Source: Kudoa neothunni
Taxonomy: Eukaryota > Cnidaria
Length of the DNA stretch: 64,000 bases
Reading direction: 5' to 3'
NCBI GenBank assembly: GCA_964304625.1
Contig: OZ199839.1
Location: 7,874,001-7,938,000 of the forward strand
Positions 1 to 12,806 of this stretch are shown one piece after another. The translations under genes were made by a program, and so were the position numbers. The notes below the pieces were generated by a model. It did not search any database. It worked only from the letters and a program-made list of their open reading frames with translations, and had not been told where the DNA came from. How positions within the stretch are numbered: position 1 is the stretch's first letter; each line of letters opens with the position of its first letter.

Positions 1-930
1 AGTTGTTTAAAATCTAAATTAAAATCTAAATTATATGTATTATCATTTAGAAATAAAGAAGAAAATTTAAATTATATTAGGTATTTTTTAGAAAAATATA
101 ATTAAACAAATACTATTAAATTACAACTACGTATGGGGCAATTAAAATCGAATAAAACTTTTATTACTTCGCCAGTTTCTTCTCTTTGTATATAATGCAA
201 AAGTAATAATATAGCTGGGTTTTTAAGAGTTTTTTTGATTAGAAAATAAATTTCAAAAAAGTATAGAATGAAGAATTACAGTAGTTAACCGATTTTCCGC
301 ACTTTCATCGATACCACGTAATCAAAGTTTATATTTTGCTTGAAACGTTTGATAATATTTTTGTGATTGGAAAAAGATAAAAGTCTTAAAAATATTATTG
401 AATTAAACTAGGAAATTACCAATCTGTTGTATCACGTGACTAATTTTTAATACGCACTTTTTTATGGTCCTGAGGGGATTTCGTATTATCGGTTGTCTAC
501 TGTATATCGAATAGCTTAAAAATGGATAATTTATACGCATTTATGATTTTGAGGTTTCATCATTCATCTAAACTCACAAAAGCAATTTCGCTTGAAAAGA
601 TAAAATGTCATTGCTTATCCAACTTATGGCGATTTTTATGGTTTTCTATAAACTGCCAATTCGAAGCCCGTCAACTTTATTGTTAAGATTGGCTGTGTTG
701 ATGTTAATTATCTTCCCGAGTTGAAAATAATTATTAAAAATTTTAAGTAAAATTATTGAATGCTGCCTAGGTTATTCGCTCCTTTCAACAACAACTTAAT
801 GAATTTTCATTGCGAAAACAAGATTGTTTTTATTTCCTCAGGCGAAACTGGTAAGTGACGCTTAAATCAGCCTCTAATTAACACAAAAATAGTAGGTTTA
901 ATTGTTATGGAACTTTATTAAATACAGTGG
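1..930. other. Intergenic, no gene seen
   Basis: AT-rich sequence with frequent stops in all frames. I see no exon-like stretch with plausible splice sites, no RNA gene and no clear repeat pair. Confidence 0.4.
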
Positions 931-1151
931 AACAGGGCTCGTAAGTAATGAGTCGAGAAATGCAATCTTATTATGTAGAATCGCTGCATTACATACGAGT
1001 CATATTTTTAATTTATTTTATTTTACGGTAAATGAACGTTTGCTGTTTTTATTTATTCGATAACTAAGAACATTGTCTTTATCATAATTGGGAATTAGAA
1101 AGGTTAAATTTATATTTGTGAAAAAAATGGCGATTATATATGACCCCTGTT
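931..1151. repeat. MITE, GGGCTCGTA family, copy 1
   Basis: The left end begins AACAGGGCTCGTAAGTAAT and the right end finishes in a degenerate inverted copy (ATATATGACCCCTGTT). The interior holds a block reading AGAATCGCTGCATTACATAC near 979-998. The same block and right end recur at 11598-11788, and a short version lies at 10398-10470. This layout fits a non-autonomous inverted-repeat DNA transposon. No convincing target duplication was found, so the exact ends and superfamily are open. Confidence 0.6.
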
Positions 1152-2870
1152 GCGCTCACATATTACACCGAAACTATAATCACACAGATTTGATTGTTAA
1201 TTTTAAACACGTTAATAAAAATTTTCACTTCTTTGTAATAGCAAAAATGTAAATTTTGTTGCTGTATTAATCTGTGAATTACTTCTCACAGATATTTTTT
1301 ACAATTCAATATATAAACCATTTAGAATGTATAATTTTGATTTTTCCATAACGTAGGTATGATTGGGAGATGAGAGCTGATTAGAGTTAACCAAGAAAAT
1401 TTTTCGCAAATTTACCTAAGATATCTTTTAAAGTGTTTTTAATTCTACTTTTTACAAATTTTATTTAATAAATATAATTATATTTGAAAAAAAACAAAAA
1501 AATTAATCGATTTAATGAGTTATATACTTTATAATTATAAACAATATATTAATAAAAATAATATTTATAATAATTGTGAGATTTTTGAAATGTGGATAAA
1601 TAGAATAAACCATGAATCTAAGTTTAAGTAAATATTTTCGATGTTCAATGTAAAAGAAATAAAATAATCGTTATAATAAATCCAAAATGAATTTAGTTAT
1701 TAAAATAATAAATTTGTAATAAAACTTTAAAAAAGTTTAGATTCAAAAATTTTTTGACAAGCGAAGAACCACGACATCATCCGACTAGTGAAATGAGACA
1801 TTAATCCATAATTTTTATGTTACGTTCATGCTATATTTCTATATTATTTCATTCATTGTCTATTATTATTATTATTGGATACCTAAATTCGACTGTGTGA
1901 AATTGAAATAAGAATTTAAGTCGAACTTTTGAAATAAATTTTGAAGGGTTAAATTTTATTATTTGTTGAATCTTTAAATATTTTTCCGTTTTTAAAGACA
2001 TTCACATATAATGGTATGAGTTATTTGGCGAGCAGATTTGATTATAATATTAAAAATATATTTTTTTGTCACGCAGATTTAACACAAAGCACAAAGACAA
2101 AAATTAACGTAGGATCATAACAGATAAACGTTAAGCTCAATATGAGTAACAACTAAGTACAACACTCACGTTTTCCGTGATCAAGATCTTTTCTGAGAAG
2201 ACTCCGACAAATTATTTCCTCCGACGTTTGAGATATATTTTTAAAGCTAGAATAAACGATTCATTATTTAAAATACATCTTATAATTATATTGCAATGGT
2301 TATTAAAAAAAATAAAATTATCTATGGAGAATTCAATGTACAATGGTAGTGATTAATAAGTTGTAAAGAACCTTAAGAGATTAATAGTTACAGAGAGGAG
2401 CGCATAGGTAAAAATCCATCGATCAGTTAATTAATTAAAATTATTACTCCACCTCTAAAGATATCAATAATTATATGTCTATTATGAGTTGGAACAAATT
2501 CATCAAGAGTTAATAAATGTATAAATATTTAATAAAGGAGATTAGAAAGAAAGTTCCGGAAGTCGGACCAATGTCACAAATGCAAAGCTAAAACATTTGT
2601 CAGACATCCTCTAAAATTTTTATTCCCTTCAAATTAATTTGATTTGTAAAAATACTCCTTTTAATTCGTTCTTATATCAAGCATTTAACCAAATTTATAT
2701 CTTTTATGATGATTTAGCGAAATTCATGAAACTTTTAGTAACCTTTACCCAGTTAAATAATTAACATCGCATTTGTATGAGTAGATTAGGATTTTAAGTG
2801 TTTTATCCACGCGAAACTTTATCAAATCTAGTCAACTGGTTAAAATTTGTAATCCTCAAAATTGTCAAGT
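1152..2870. other. Intergenic, upstream of transporter A
   Basis: AT-rich and without coding signal that I can support. It includes the presumed promoter region of the transporter starting at 2871, but I recognise no specific promoter element. Confidence 0.35.
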
Positions 2871-5118
2871 ATGGAGTTAACAGAAATTTACGAAACAGAA
2901 GAACGAGCTCCCAAACGTATGTTACATTATACATATATTGAAATCATTTCCTATTAATAATAAACGGATATTACTATTCATCAATTAACGGACCCAGAGT
3001 ATACATTTTTCTAATGAAATTATTGCTCTTATAAGCAGCGATATTTATTAAACCCCCCAAAAAATATGCTTAATGTTATTTCAATTTCAAAACTACCTTC
3101 AATAATCAAAAATAAATTGTATATAAAATATTTCCTTGTTGAGGCTTAGAATTCAAGAGTTAATGCTTAATTCTCGTTATATTGAAATCTGTATAGTTGA
3201 TTGTAGCTGATTGACTTGAAACAATATAATTAATCACATTTTAAAGGTCAACGGTAGTGATTTTTGGGATAAAGTTTCTACCATAACACGCTGTTTGATC
3301 ATCGATTTTAACATTATTTTTGTTTGCTTGATGATTACGTCCGTTTGATCATGATGTTATTTTAGAAAGAGGAGACACTACTGTTCCCTTCTATGCTCCT
3401 AAACAACCATTGAACTGTTATTATGTTTTTGTTTCATCCTTCATCATCTTGGGTCCCTTCCTAATGGGATGTATGATCAACGCATTAGCTAATGAACACG
3501 TATAATAATTTTAATTATGTAAAATTAAAATTACTCATTAATTGGGAAGTTTAGTTAATACTTTCGCAATTTGTCAAACTGAAATACAAAGAAGGAAATG
3601 AGACTGAATATGAACATTTAAAAAAAACACTACCAATAGGAGGACTTTTTCCACTTGGTGGTCTCGTTGGAGCTTTTCTTGGTGGTCTACTTGTCGACAA
3701 GTGTGGGAGGTAATTCACATAACTTAATCTATTTTTGAAAAAGACCATTAATTAAACAAAATTACAGAAAGTACAGCACAATTTTTCTTACACAATTAAT
3801 GATACTCGGAAACATTCTCAAGGTCATCTCTTTTTCATATAATATTTGGATATTATATGCTGGAAGATTATTTGATGGTATTGCTTCTGGAGGGTTAATG
3901 GTATCTTGTGTGAATTGGCTTCTTGAAATGCAGCCCACTAGATTACACTCTACTATTAAACCAATCATTCAAATCCTTATTAATACAGGCATATTGGTGT
4001 TTGGATGTTTGATGACTGATTTCGCCTTTAACACCCAATGGTTTCTTGTGTATTGGGTTGCCATTGCTTTCTCACTGATATTAACAATCGCATCGTTTAT
4101 ACTACCTGAAAGCTACCAATTCATCTATCAGAAAACTCGAGACGAAAATACTGCTAGAGAGTATCTACAAAAAATTCGTGGTAGTGGCTATATGGAAGAG
4201 GAGTTGTTGAGTGTAGTCAATCAAGTCAAGAGTGCCAGCAGTGTTAAAAAAATGTCCATGATGACATTTATTAAAACTAAAAAATTCCGACCTGGCATAA
4301 TCAGTGGAATCTATATCAACCTTGCCCAACAAATTACCGGTATCAACGCTATTGCAGCATTCACTGGAACCATTATTGAAAGTCTGCGAACACCTGAGGA
4401 AAATAAAGAAATTTCTAGCAAGCCTAATAGTGAACTAAGTGGCTCATTAATAGCCCAAAAATACATCGGTTTACTCATTTTAGCTAGTGGTTTCTTGGGC
4501 TCTGTGATTTTTGTATTCGATAATAATTCAAGTTTTGTATATTATTTATAAATTTTAGGCAAAATTTGTTTCAAACTATAGAAGAAAAATGATGTTGATC
4601 ATTGGTTTTGCTGGTATGACTATTAGTTTTTCACTTACAATGTTACTCAACGCATGGGGTGCAAGTCCTATTGCTACTGGTGTTTGCCTGGCATCATTCT
4701 TCTTAATTTTCCAAGTTGGACCAGGTAATTCTGAAAACTTTAACTACAAATCCACACTCATTATTATAACTATTTTAGGTCCTCTCGTTTGGTTTATCAC
4801 CTCGGAAATGTTCCCAGCCGAAACGCACACCTCTGCTTTGAGTTTGACCACTGTAGCAAATTGGATTGGAAACTCTTGTGTGTTTTTCCTTTTCCCAGTT
4901 GTAAAGGTATGTATATTATCTTTAATACTAATAATTTCGTATATGCATTTTGATATATTTTGGTATTTTAGGGAATTATTGGAATAAAGTCACTTTACAT
5001 TTTCATCGCGTTCAATGTTCTGACTCTATTCTTCCTCTCATTCTTGATGGAAGAAACCCTCGGCAAATCTCCAGATGAGGTTATTGCAAGCTACCAAAAA
5101 CGCTGGCATATGTCATAA
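2871..5118 (+). CDS. GLUT-type facilitative sugar transporter, copy A
   Basis: Major-facilitator sugar transporter of the SLC2/GLUT family, expected to move hexose or a related sugar through a 12-helix membrane protein. Exons read 2871-2916, 3366-3499, 3555-3709, 3768-4512, 4559-4724, 4779-4906 and 4972-5118; phases agree and give 506 aa. Visible motifs are LVDKCGRK in loop 2-3, GRLFDGIASGG, LPES after helix 6, QQITGIN in helix 7, GPLVWF with the GLUT tryptophan in helix 10, NWIGN, and MEETLGKSP at the C end. QQITGIN replaces the family QQxSGIN, and LPESYQ replaces PESPR. The intron at 4513-4558 runs open for a while after exon 4 and can be mistaken for coding. The first exon is the least certain, but its length and phase match copy B. 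The substrate cannot be told from sequence. Confidence 0.88.
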
Positions 5119-5204
5119 CCATCCGAATATTCGTTTCACTAAAATTATCACTATGATATACTATATCTATATTTGGAAAAATTTTTGAGTAATTTAAAAT
5201 TTTT

Positions 5205-7771
5205 GGTAATTATAAAGCTGGTGATACCTGAAAAACACCCCTTCGCGCATCTTTTTTGTCGCCGATTTTTTTACGATTCTTATTAATAAAATAAATAAAT
5301 AAATATGGAGAGCAAAATTGTCTCCACGTGTAATCTCTTTTTGTTTACAAAAACTTGCCAGTTTCATTCTTTGCCACATATTTTAATATGTTGGTTGTAT
5401 TAAATCACTTAAATTATTTTTTTACATTAAGAAATAAACGGATTTGCTAATGCCGCATTTTTTTAACATGTGCTAATCCAAAATAGAGTCGTTAAGTTTT
5501 AAAGGCGATGATGACTTTTATTCGGTCATCAATGATTACAAAAAGTTCTAACATGTATTTGTTGTTAAGTTTTATCTACAAAAAGCTCCAACTCGCTAAA
5601 GCAATTGCAGGAATTCCAATTGCTTCACCCTTAGAAATCGCAAATTAAATGTTATCAGGTCAATAACTGAACAGTCCGCGTAAGACAGAAATAACGGCCA
5701 TTATTCTTTCACATAATATGTAAAAAATAACAGTTTATCTCAAGTCGCTGATTTTAAAAACAATACGTGTAAAACTACTTTTTCCCCCCGAAATGGAACA
5801 TTTTTCTCAAACTCTCTTATACTCGATCCGTCCCAGAACCTAACATTGAAAAAAATTTGAAAAATATTATATCGCTGGTGTATGGACGAAACTATTTTAA
5901 ATACAACCAAAAAAGATAAGTCAAGTATGGCTAATGTTTCAGCGTACTTCAAAAAAATCCGACCACTCTACAAATCACTACTCGAGAACAGAAATAAACT
6001 TTGTGGAGAAGGTTTCATTGTAGAAATTGATGAATGCCTCCTCCACGGAAAAAGGAAAAGTAACAGAGGTAGATATTATAAAGGAAACGTATGGAAAACT
6101 TCTCAAAATAAAGAATTTTTAAAGCTAGGTAATAAATCTAAAATTTGATATAATTCTTTATATAACGTATTTCTTTCATTTAATAGATGCCGACGATGGA
6201 AGTGGTAGCGATTATTTCCCCACAGAAGTCGAATTTTTTGATGAATCCTTCGACAGTATTTTATGATGTCATTACTTTATTAAATAATGTAAATAGACGC
6301 TGCACTAAGAAGAGGAAAATATAATGGAAGGTTTGACGTTCCTTGGATTTTTGGATCGGCTCAGTGTAAACTTGACGACATGGGAAAGAGGACTCTCGTA
6401 TAAGTGAGGTACTTCTACGTAGAGAAGCGGAATTCGACGACACTTATGCCCATCATCGAAACGGGAATCCACAAAGGGTAAACCATATCCAGTGACGAAT
6501 GGCCTCTCTATAATGGTATACGTGAGCTTGGCTATGATTATGCTAAGGTCAGCCACTTGCAGGGATACGTGCAGAATGGTGCCCATACAAATATTATCGA
6601 AGGATGCTGGGGGAGGCGAAAAACAAAATTTCTTCGCATAAAACAAAGGGGGTATCATTCTCAAATCTTTAGAATACCTTATTGAAGAATGGTACTGATT
6701 TATCATGGGCGAAGAAATAAATCTTCTCAACATTATAAGAACAATTTATCTTTGTTTTAATTAGATTATTGTACATTTGTTTCTGAAAATATTCATATTT
6801 TAGTATTTTTTTGATGTTTAAAAAGTAGATTTCAACATAAATGGACAAATAAACTATTCCAATAACGATAGGTTAGTTATTTAAGAATTCATTATATAAA
6901 CTAATATTTACCACACAACATTTTTTGAATTTAGTTAAGGCAAAATTTTAATTTAATAATTTATATATAAAAATAATTAAATGCTTGTGTACACTTAGCA
7001 AATTTGTTATAGCAGAAGAATTGTTCTTTTTAATTCACTAACAAGGAGATTTTGAAATCAGATAAGGATTATTTGACGAGAAATTCAAAAAATTGTAAAG
7101 TTCATTTATGGTAATTGAATAATTCTATATTCACATTCTCGATAAAATATTATATTTACATAAAATAAGTTAGTAAATGTTAATAAAAAATGTTTTTTTC
7201 AACGTTTCAGATTTTTTACATTTACTCAAATGGAATAGTCCAGAAAATTGTGTATAACACTTTTTTATCTTTATTAGCTCATTTAAATATTTTTAAAAAA
7301 TCGTATGTTTTAAATTTTGATATCTGCTGAATTATATTTATTATTTTATGACAAATATAACAGTTTATAATTTTTTTAGAAGATAACGGACACATTAAAA
7401 TGCCAACTTTCAAAGTTAAATAATATAACTTTATCCAGTAAATATAAATTTACGAAAAAATATTATAAACTAAACATCATGTTTTAATATAATAAATAGA
7501 AATGAGATTTACATTTCACCATTATAATGAGCACTTAAACTATCTTTTTAGTCAAATAATTATCTTAAAAAATAATTTCAGTGATTTAATATAACTAATA
7601 TGTGACAAATAATGAAACTAAAAAGTTTTTGTAAACAAAAGGGAGATTACACGTGGGGACGATTTTTCTCTCCATATTTATTTATTTTATTAATAAGAAT
7701 CGTAAAAAAATCAGCGACAAAAAAGATGCGCGAAGGGATGTTTTTCAGGTATCACCAGCTTTATAATTGCC
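5205..7771 (+). mobile_element. Merlin-type DNA transposon A
   Basis: About 160 bp at 5205-5370 recurs as an inverted copy at about 7612-7771. The outermost bases are GGTAATTATAAAGCTGGTGA on the left and, inverted, GGCAATTATAAAGCTGGTGA on the right. Between them lies an ISXO2/IS1595-like DDE transposase remnant on the + strand. Long inverted termini around this transposase type fit the Merlin superfamily. I could not find a clean 8-9 bp target duplication. The element lies just downstream of transporter A. Its termini resemble those of the element at 50805-52543, so the two are related. Confidence 0.75.
5882..6733 (+). pseudogene. ISXO2/Merlin-like transposase remnant A
   Basis: Reading on +, the pieces show the family order. 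First comes EGFIVEIDE with KRKSNRGRYYKG (first catalytic Asp region, 6009-6090). Next, after a frame change and an acidic insert, come an IFGSAQC stretch and then ISSDEWPLYNGIRELGYDYA (second Asp, near 6490-6545). Last is GAHTNIIEGCWGRRKTKFLR, holding the final Glu region (6578-6640). Several in-frame stops and at least one frame change break it, so it is not expected to be active. The long minus-strand frame at 6305-6733 is an antisense shadow. Confidence 0.75.
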
Positions 7772-8765
7772 GTTTTTATATAATAATGAATTATTTATAA
7801 CCTAAAGAAAATTTAATATTGGTTTGAATATTAACGTGGAAGTTTAAAAGTAGAAAATAATCAGGTTTATGGGATCTTAAGCATTACTTCAAAATTATCT
7901 CATCAAATATAGAAAATTATTGAATTAATTATGCCAGTTGATTCGCAGGAAGTTTTAGGAAAATCATAAAATCAGTAATAACCCCTAAGAAATATAGTTT
8001 CGATCGCAATCGTTAGATTTGATATAATTTTTTTTACAATTCAATCATTTTGATTAACTTTAATTTTCATTTAAAAACTTTAACAAACATTGAATTATAT
8101 GAAAACTTTACATACATCTTACATCGGTTATAGAATGCGTATAGTCAAATCAAATTATTCAATGTAGGCAACAATTTATAATTATATATTTTATTTAAAA
8201 AGATCATAATCTTTTTTTGCTTAAATTTGTTCATAGCGCATGAAAAATGAATTTACACCTTAAAAATTGTTATGGTCTCCACATTTTTAGGGAAAGGCAT
8301 CATATATTGATATCTTTCAATTAATTTATTATTTACCTTCGAAACAAGGTTTACTGGTTGCTTTTGTTATCAGAGTTTTTATCAAACGAAAGAATATATC
8401 AAACATCTAGTTTATAAATGTATTATTCGAATGTCTCCTAACAATCCAAAGCATCACAGAATAAAAAATGTAGAAAGGTTAGCATTTATTCTATACTGAG
8501 ATTATGCTGAATTTCTTTAGGATGAATAATTAAAAAGGCAGAACAAACAATTTATTATCGTATCGATTTCTTCGATATAACAAATTTGAATTATTTATTT
8601 AATATAGAATTATTAAACAATGAAATGATTTGGGTGTTTAGTATATTAACTTACTATACTCAACAAGGATTAATCATGTCGTGAATGAATTAAACATTCA
8701 ATAACAATGTTTACACACACATCGCCAAAAAGCGCTTATAAGAACTAATTATATTATTCATTGAT
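7772..8765. other. Intergenic, upstream of Kunitz gene
   Basis: AT-rich spacer between the Merlin element and the Kunitz gene. I see no exon, repeat pair or RNA gene. Confidence 0.35.
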
Positions 8766-10148
8766 ATGTTCATTGCTTTAATATTTATTGCTTTATTAGA
8801 ACTAGTATCTTTAGGTAATTACATATATGATATCATATTTTTATAAAATAAAAATAGAAAAAGCTTTGGATTCCTACGAAAACGATGTCGGAGCGGCTCC
8901 AGTTTGGATGGATGCAGAGAAAAAAAAGGCAGCTGTAGTTGAGAGATGGTATGTCGACAAAGCTACCGCTAAGTGCAAAAAATTCCAATATTTGGGTTCT
9001 CTAGGAAATTTTAACAATTTCGTGTCAAAAGCTGTTTGCCAATATCATCGTAAATCGTAATATTTAAACTTCTTTAACTTCATTATTAGTAAAATTCACA
9101 CCCGAAGAGCAATCCAAAGCGTGTGAATTACCTAAAAAAGTAGGTGTCTGCACAGTGGCTGAAGCAAATAGAGAAGAGAGGTGGTATTTTTCCAAAAATG
9201 CGGTTGGTACAGATACAGTGACGAATAAATGCCACAGTTTTAAATACTCTGGTTGCGGAGGAAATGCCAATAATTTTATGACTGAACAGGAATGCAAAAA
9301 TGCTTGTCAAAGTAAACAACTTTGAATCATTTTTTTTATAATATAATATTAAAAAATAAATGAACTTGCTTTAGATAACAAGAATGGGAAAGTAGATGCC
9401 AGTGTTGACATTAACACTCTTACTGCAACTCCTAATAAGTTTGACTGCCTGTTTGCTGCTGAAGTAGATAATGCTACTCCCAAAATGGGAGTTGTACTAC
9501 ACAAAGACAAAAATAGATGTGTTTATGCTGCTGTTGGTCAAGATTCAACAAGAGGATTTTTTGAGGAACTACCAAAATGCGTAGAAACATGCATAAGTAT
9601 TAAATTGTAATGATAAGAATGTGGTTATAATGGTAATCATTAGCGGATTTTGTTGCTGCTTGTGATGCAACTGAACCATACCAAGAACCATCTAATACTG
9701 CTATAAGCAATGAAGAAAATGTTCAAGAATACTATTATTTTGACAAAAAAGACAAAGTATGTCGTCCCTTCTACTCAAAAAAAGAACGTGGAGAATCAGT
9801 TAAACTTGACGATGGCTCGAAAAATATATTTAGTTCTGTAGAGATATGTGCTAGTTTTTGTCCTGCGAGTACATTAATTATCTTTTTAATATTAATGTTT
9901 ATTCGAATTTAGCTGGTCATCTTGGGGATTTGAAAGCGGTTGAAGCGTGTAAACAACCAAAAGTTGGTGAATGGACAAATGACGATAAATACAAATTACC
10001 TAGATTTTATTATGATACAACAACAACAACACCACCTGCTTGCAAATCGTTTGATTTCAACGGGAAGAAAATGAATTTGAATAACTTTAAAAACATTGGC
10101 GCCTGTCAGGCTATTTGCGGGACACCTTTAACTGCTGGTGGTGCATAA
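8766..10148 (+). CDS. Secreted five-module Kunitz-like protein
   Basis: Six exons (8766-8814, 8858-9049, 9090-9311, 9375-9596, 9644-9868, 9913-10148), all joined by phase-1 introns of 40-63 nt, give 381 aa. Exon 1 encodes a signal peptide, MFIALIFIALLELVSL; each later exon encodes one Kunitz/BPTI-like module. Module 2 has all six cysteines with canonical spacing C1-x8-C2, C3-x7-C4-x12-C5-x3-C6 and the YSGCGGNANNF core, but its C2-C3 span is 26 residues against about 15. Modules 3, 4 and 5 keep four cysteines (C1, C3, C5, C6) and lack the C2-C4 pair. Module 1 keeps only C3 and C5. Kunitz domains usually inhibit serine proteases through the loop held by C2-C4. Here that loop is unsupported in four modules, and module 2 has Thr after C2 at P1. 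A structural or binding role is as likely as inhibition. Confidence 0.87.
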
Positions 10149-10397
10149 TTTGATGAGATATTTTCGCTTCAAGTCACAAATTATAAAGAACAGATATACA
10201 TTAAATTGAATTGAATGATTTTTAATTTACTACTTTTTTCTCTGTTTGTATTTAAATATGTAGTATTTTTCGATCAAGTTGCAAGCCGCTCACATATTTT
10301 GCCGTTATAATCAATTAGCCGTAGAAATTTTTCGTCTACATGATAGATTTTTGCGAAATTAAAAATATTCTCCAACCGGCCTGACAAAAAATACAGC

Positions 10398-10470
10398 CCA
10401 ACAGGGCTCGGACGTAATAGGTCGGGAATGGGGTCTCATTAGTTAGAATCGCTGCATTACGTACGAGCCC
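10398..10470. repeat. MITE, GGGCTCGTA family, short copy 2
   Basis: It begins AACAGGGCTCGGACGTAAT and ends in the inverted form ATTACGTACGAGCCCT. It shares the AGAATCGCTGCATTACGTAC block with the copies at 931-1151 and 11598-11788 but lacks their longer interior. Probably an internally deleted or palindromic end of the same family. Confidence 0.6.
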
Positions 10471-11024
10471 TACATATGCACTGATGTTTTTCGGAAATTT
10501 TTATTGAGCCTTAATCATTGCTTTATGCATACTTAACTGATATAAATAAATGTTGGCATTATTGCGTATATTTTTATATTGAACGAATCGATAGTCTATT
10601 CGTGATCCAAAAAATTCTAAAGGAATTATGAAATGGACGGAGTAATTATGAAATTTCGAAAAATACAAATAAATGGTAACAACTATTCTTATGCAATAAA
10701 ATGTTTTTTTACTGTTTCTCGCTTGTTTGACTCTAGTATCTCATTATGAATTCACGTTATCCAATTTATAAATATTTTTAAGAAATCAAATTTTTGGCGT
10801 CGTTCTTGAATTGATTATAATATTATGAACCTCCTTTCCGACACCAAAAATGCATTCAACTCGGGTCGAATTTGTTTGCTTTAATAACTTAAATATACTT
10901 AATATTCGAGAGCATGATTAAATGAAATAGATGGATTGACAATTTCCGATTAATCTTCATCAGATGTGTTGCTATCATCTGTTTAATTGTTTTCCACACC
11001 CTTAATCAATTTTGAAACATTTTT

Positions 11025-11285
11025 TTAAAAATTCTTAGACAACCACTTTTCAAGAACATCATGAAGTTTCTCATTCCATCCAGAGCATGTTTTAGCAGGA
11101 AAGCTTCCAGCCTCAACATGAAACATAACATATTTTAAGTTAGCCTTATCTTTAAACCCTTTAAACCTTCTACAGTTAAAATGATCGTTATTATTGTTAC
11201 ATTCCTTTGGAGTGAATCTTCTCGACATTGTAATGGTATTATCATTGTAAATATATCGCCATTCACTCTTGTTTAAAATATCCAT
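11025..11285 (-). pseudogene. pogo/Tigger HTH remnant
   Basis: An 86-residue minus-strand frame contains RRFKGFKDKANLKYVMFHVE. It matches in spacing the GWFRGFKTRFKLRRVTFHGE of the pogo-like transposase at 12807-14083, the CENP-B-type DNA-binding region. A following WNEKLHDVLEKWL corresponds to WKLRLADV there. I see no catalytic domain nearby on the same strand, so this is a fragment of a related element in opposite orientation. Confidence 0.55.
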
Positions 11286-11597
11286 TTATAGATTTTGTTT
11301 TCAACATCACGGTTGAGGTTTATTTACAGTTTTTCGATAATTTTTCAAAAGTTCTAAACCTACTGATTTAAAAATTACATCTATTATTAGAATCCCATTC
11401 AATGTTGACATTCTTTTCAGGCAATATTGACCCATAGTCATTTTTTTTAAATTTCTCAACTCGTGTACTGAATCGTAATATTGAATTAAAATTAATTTAT
11501 ATTTCTCAGAAAAGTTTTTGTAATTTCGATGTTAGATATATTTTGTTATATACGCGATTACACACGAACCACACAAAGTGTACTTTCAGGTACAATT

Positions 11598-11788
11598 TCC
11601 ATTACGTAGAATCGCTGCATTACGTACGAGCCATGTTTTTGATTTATTTTTTTACGGTGATCAATATTTTGTTTATTTACATTTATATCATATTTAAGAG
11701 TATTTTCTTTATTATAAGTAAGAACTAGATAGAAAATTCAAATTCAGTTTAGGATAAAAAAAGTCGCGATTACGTACGAGCCCTGTTG
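11598..11788. repeat. MITE, GGGCTCGTA family, copy 3
   Basis: It starts in the shared block ATTACGTAGAATCGCTGCAT, continues with the same interior as copy 1 (TTTACGGTGATCAATATTTT at 11651-11670), and ends GATTACGTACGAGCCCTGTTG. Compared with copy 1 the outer left end is not evident. Confidence 0.6.
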
Positions 11789-12790
11789 CATTGTAACTAA
11801 AAATCTGCACGCTCCAAAAAAATTCAAACATGAACATTTTCTTTTTGAATAACTACAAAAAAATAAGACTTGAACTTTTTTAGATAATTTTGACAACATG
11901 ACGAAATTTTCTCTGGGCATTTCTCAGTGCATTCAATAAAGCTTTCGAATTTTTGATTATCTTTTTTATTACAGATATAAGTTGAGGAAAAGCTTCTTCG
12001 ATAGAATTAAAAAACAGCGAATATGGAAGAAGAATCAATAATTTTTATTCGCTGTCTTCAATGAGCGTTCCCACAATTTCAGCTTATTGTGATTCTTCAC
12101 CCAACGTGATAATGTAACGCGCAAGTGACTTGCAACTTGATCGAGAAATACTAATACTGTGCAGTGGGATCGTTTTTCAGTAATTCCAGGGGGACATAGA
12201 GAAGTTTTTGAAAATGTAACGTAGGTATATTTTCTGTAGTCACATACAAGCGCGGAAATATAAAACACAACTACAGTAGGAAATAGATTTTTCGAAATAA
12301 TTCAGGTATTGAGAAAATTACGTAAAATCCGCAACGATAACTTTTTCGTATTTTAAACAACTTATTTTTGTTTTGAAATTATTTAAACTGAATTTTAATA
12401 TTATATTCTAACATTAAATTTTTACTTTTACACAGAGTTTGAGAGCAAATGAGAAACCAGAAGTTAAAAAATATGAAAATTCGATTGTCCATGGTATTAT
12501 AAAAATCGTTAATATAAATAAGAGAAAAAAGTGCAGTCTGTATATGTGTGCTTGTTTCCTTATACAATATAAAGTGGTTGACGGTTTCTACGTAGAACAG
12601 ATTTAAGCACTTTTTATATAGACATTCATTGGTGTAAAAATTATACAAACCAGATGATAGGTAGTTTATTCGTTAATATTTCTTCGAATTCTTATTTAAA
12701 AAATTTTTCCAGGATTAATAGAAAAACCAAAAATACATGAAATTGGTATGACCGATTTTAGGTACTTTTTTAAAACACGTTGGGTACGTT
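11789..12790. other. Intergenic, no supported gene
   Basis: A minus-strand frame at 12035-12268 (77 aa) does not match any family I recognise. Given the transposon remnants on both sides it may be more transposon debris. Nothing else is seen. Confidence 0.3.
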
Positions 12791-12806
12791 TTCTGCTCCT
12801 TTCGTG

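Noticed and set aside
6305-6733. 142-aa minus-strand frame
   Set aside because: Antisense to the Merlin transposase blocks, which read in family order on the + strand.
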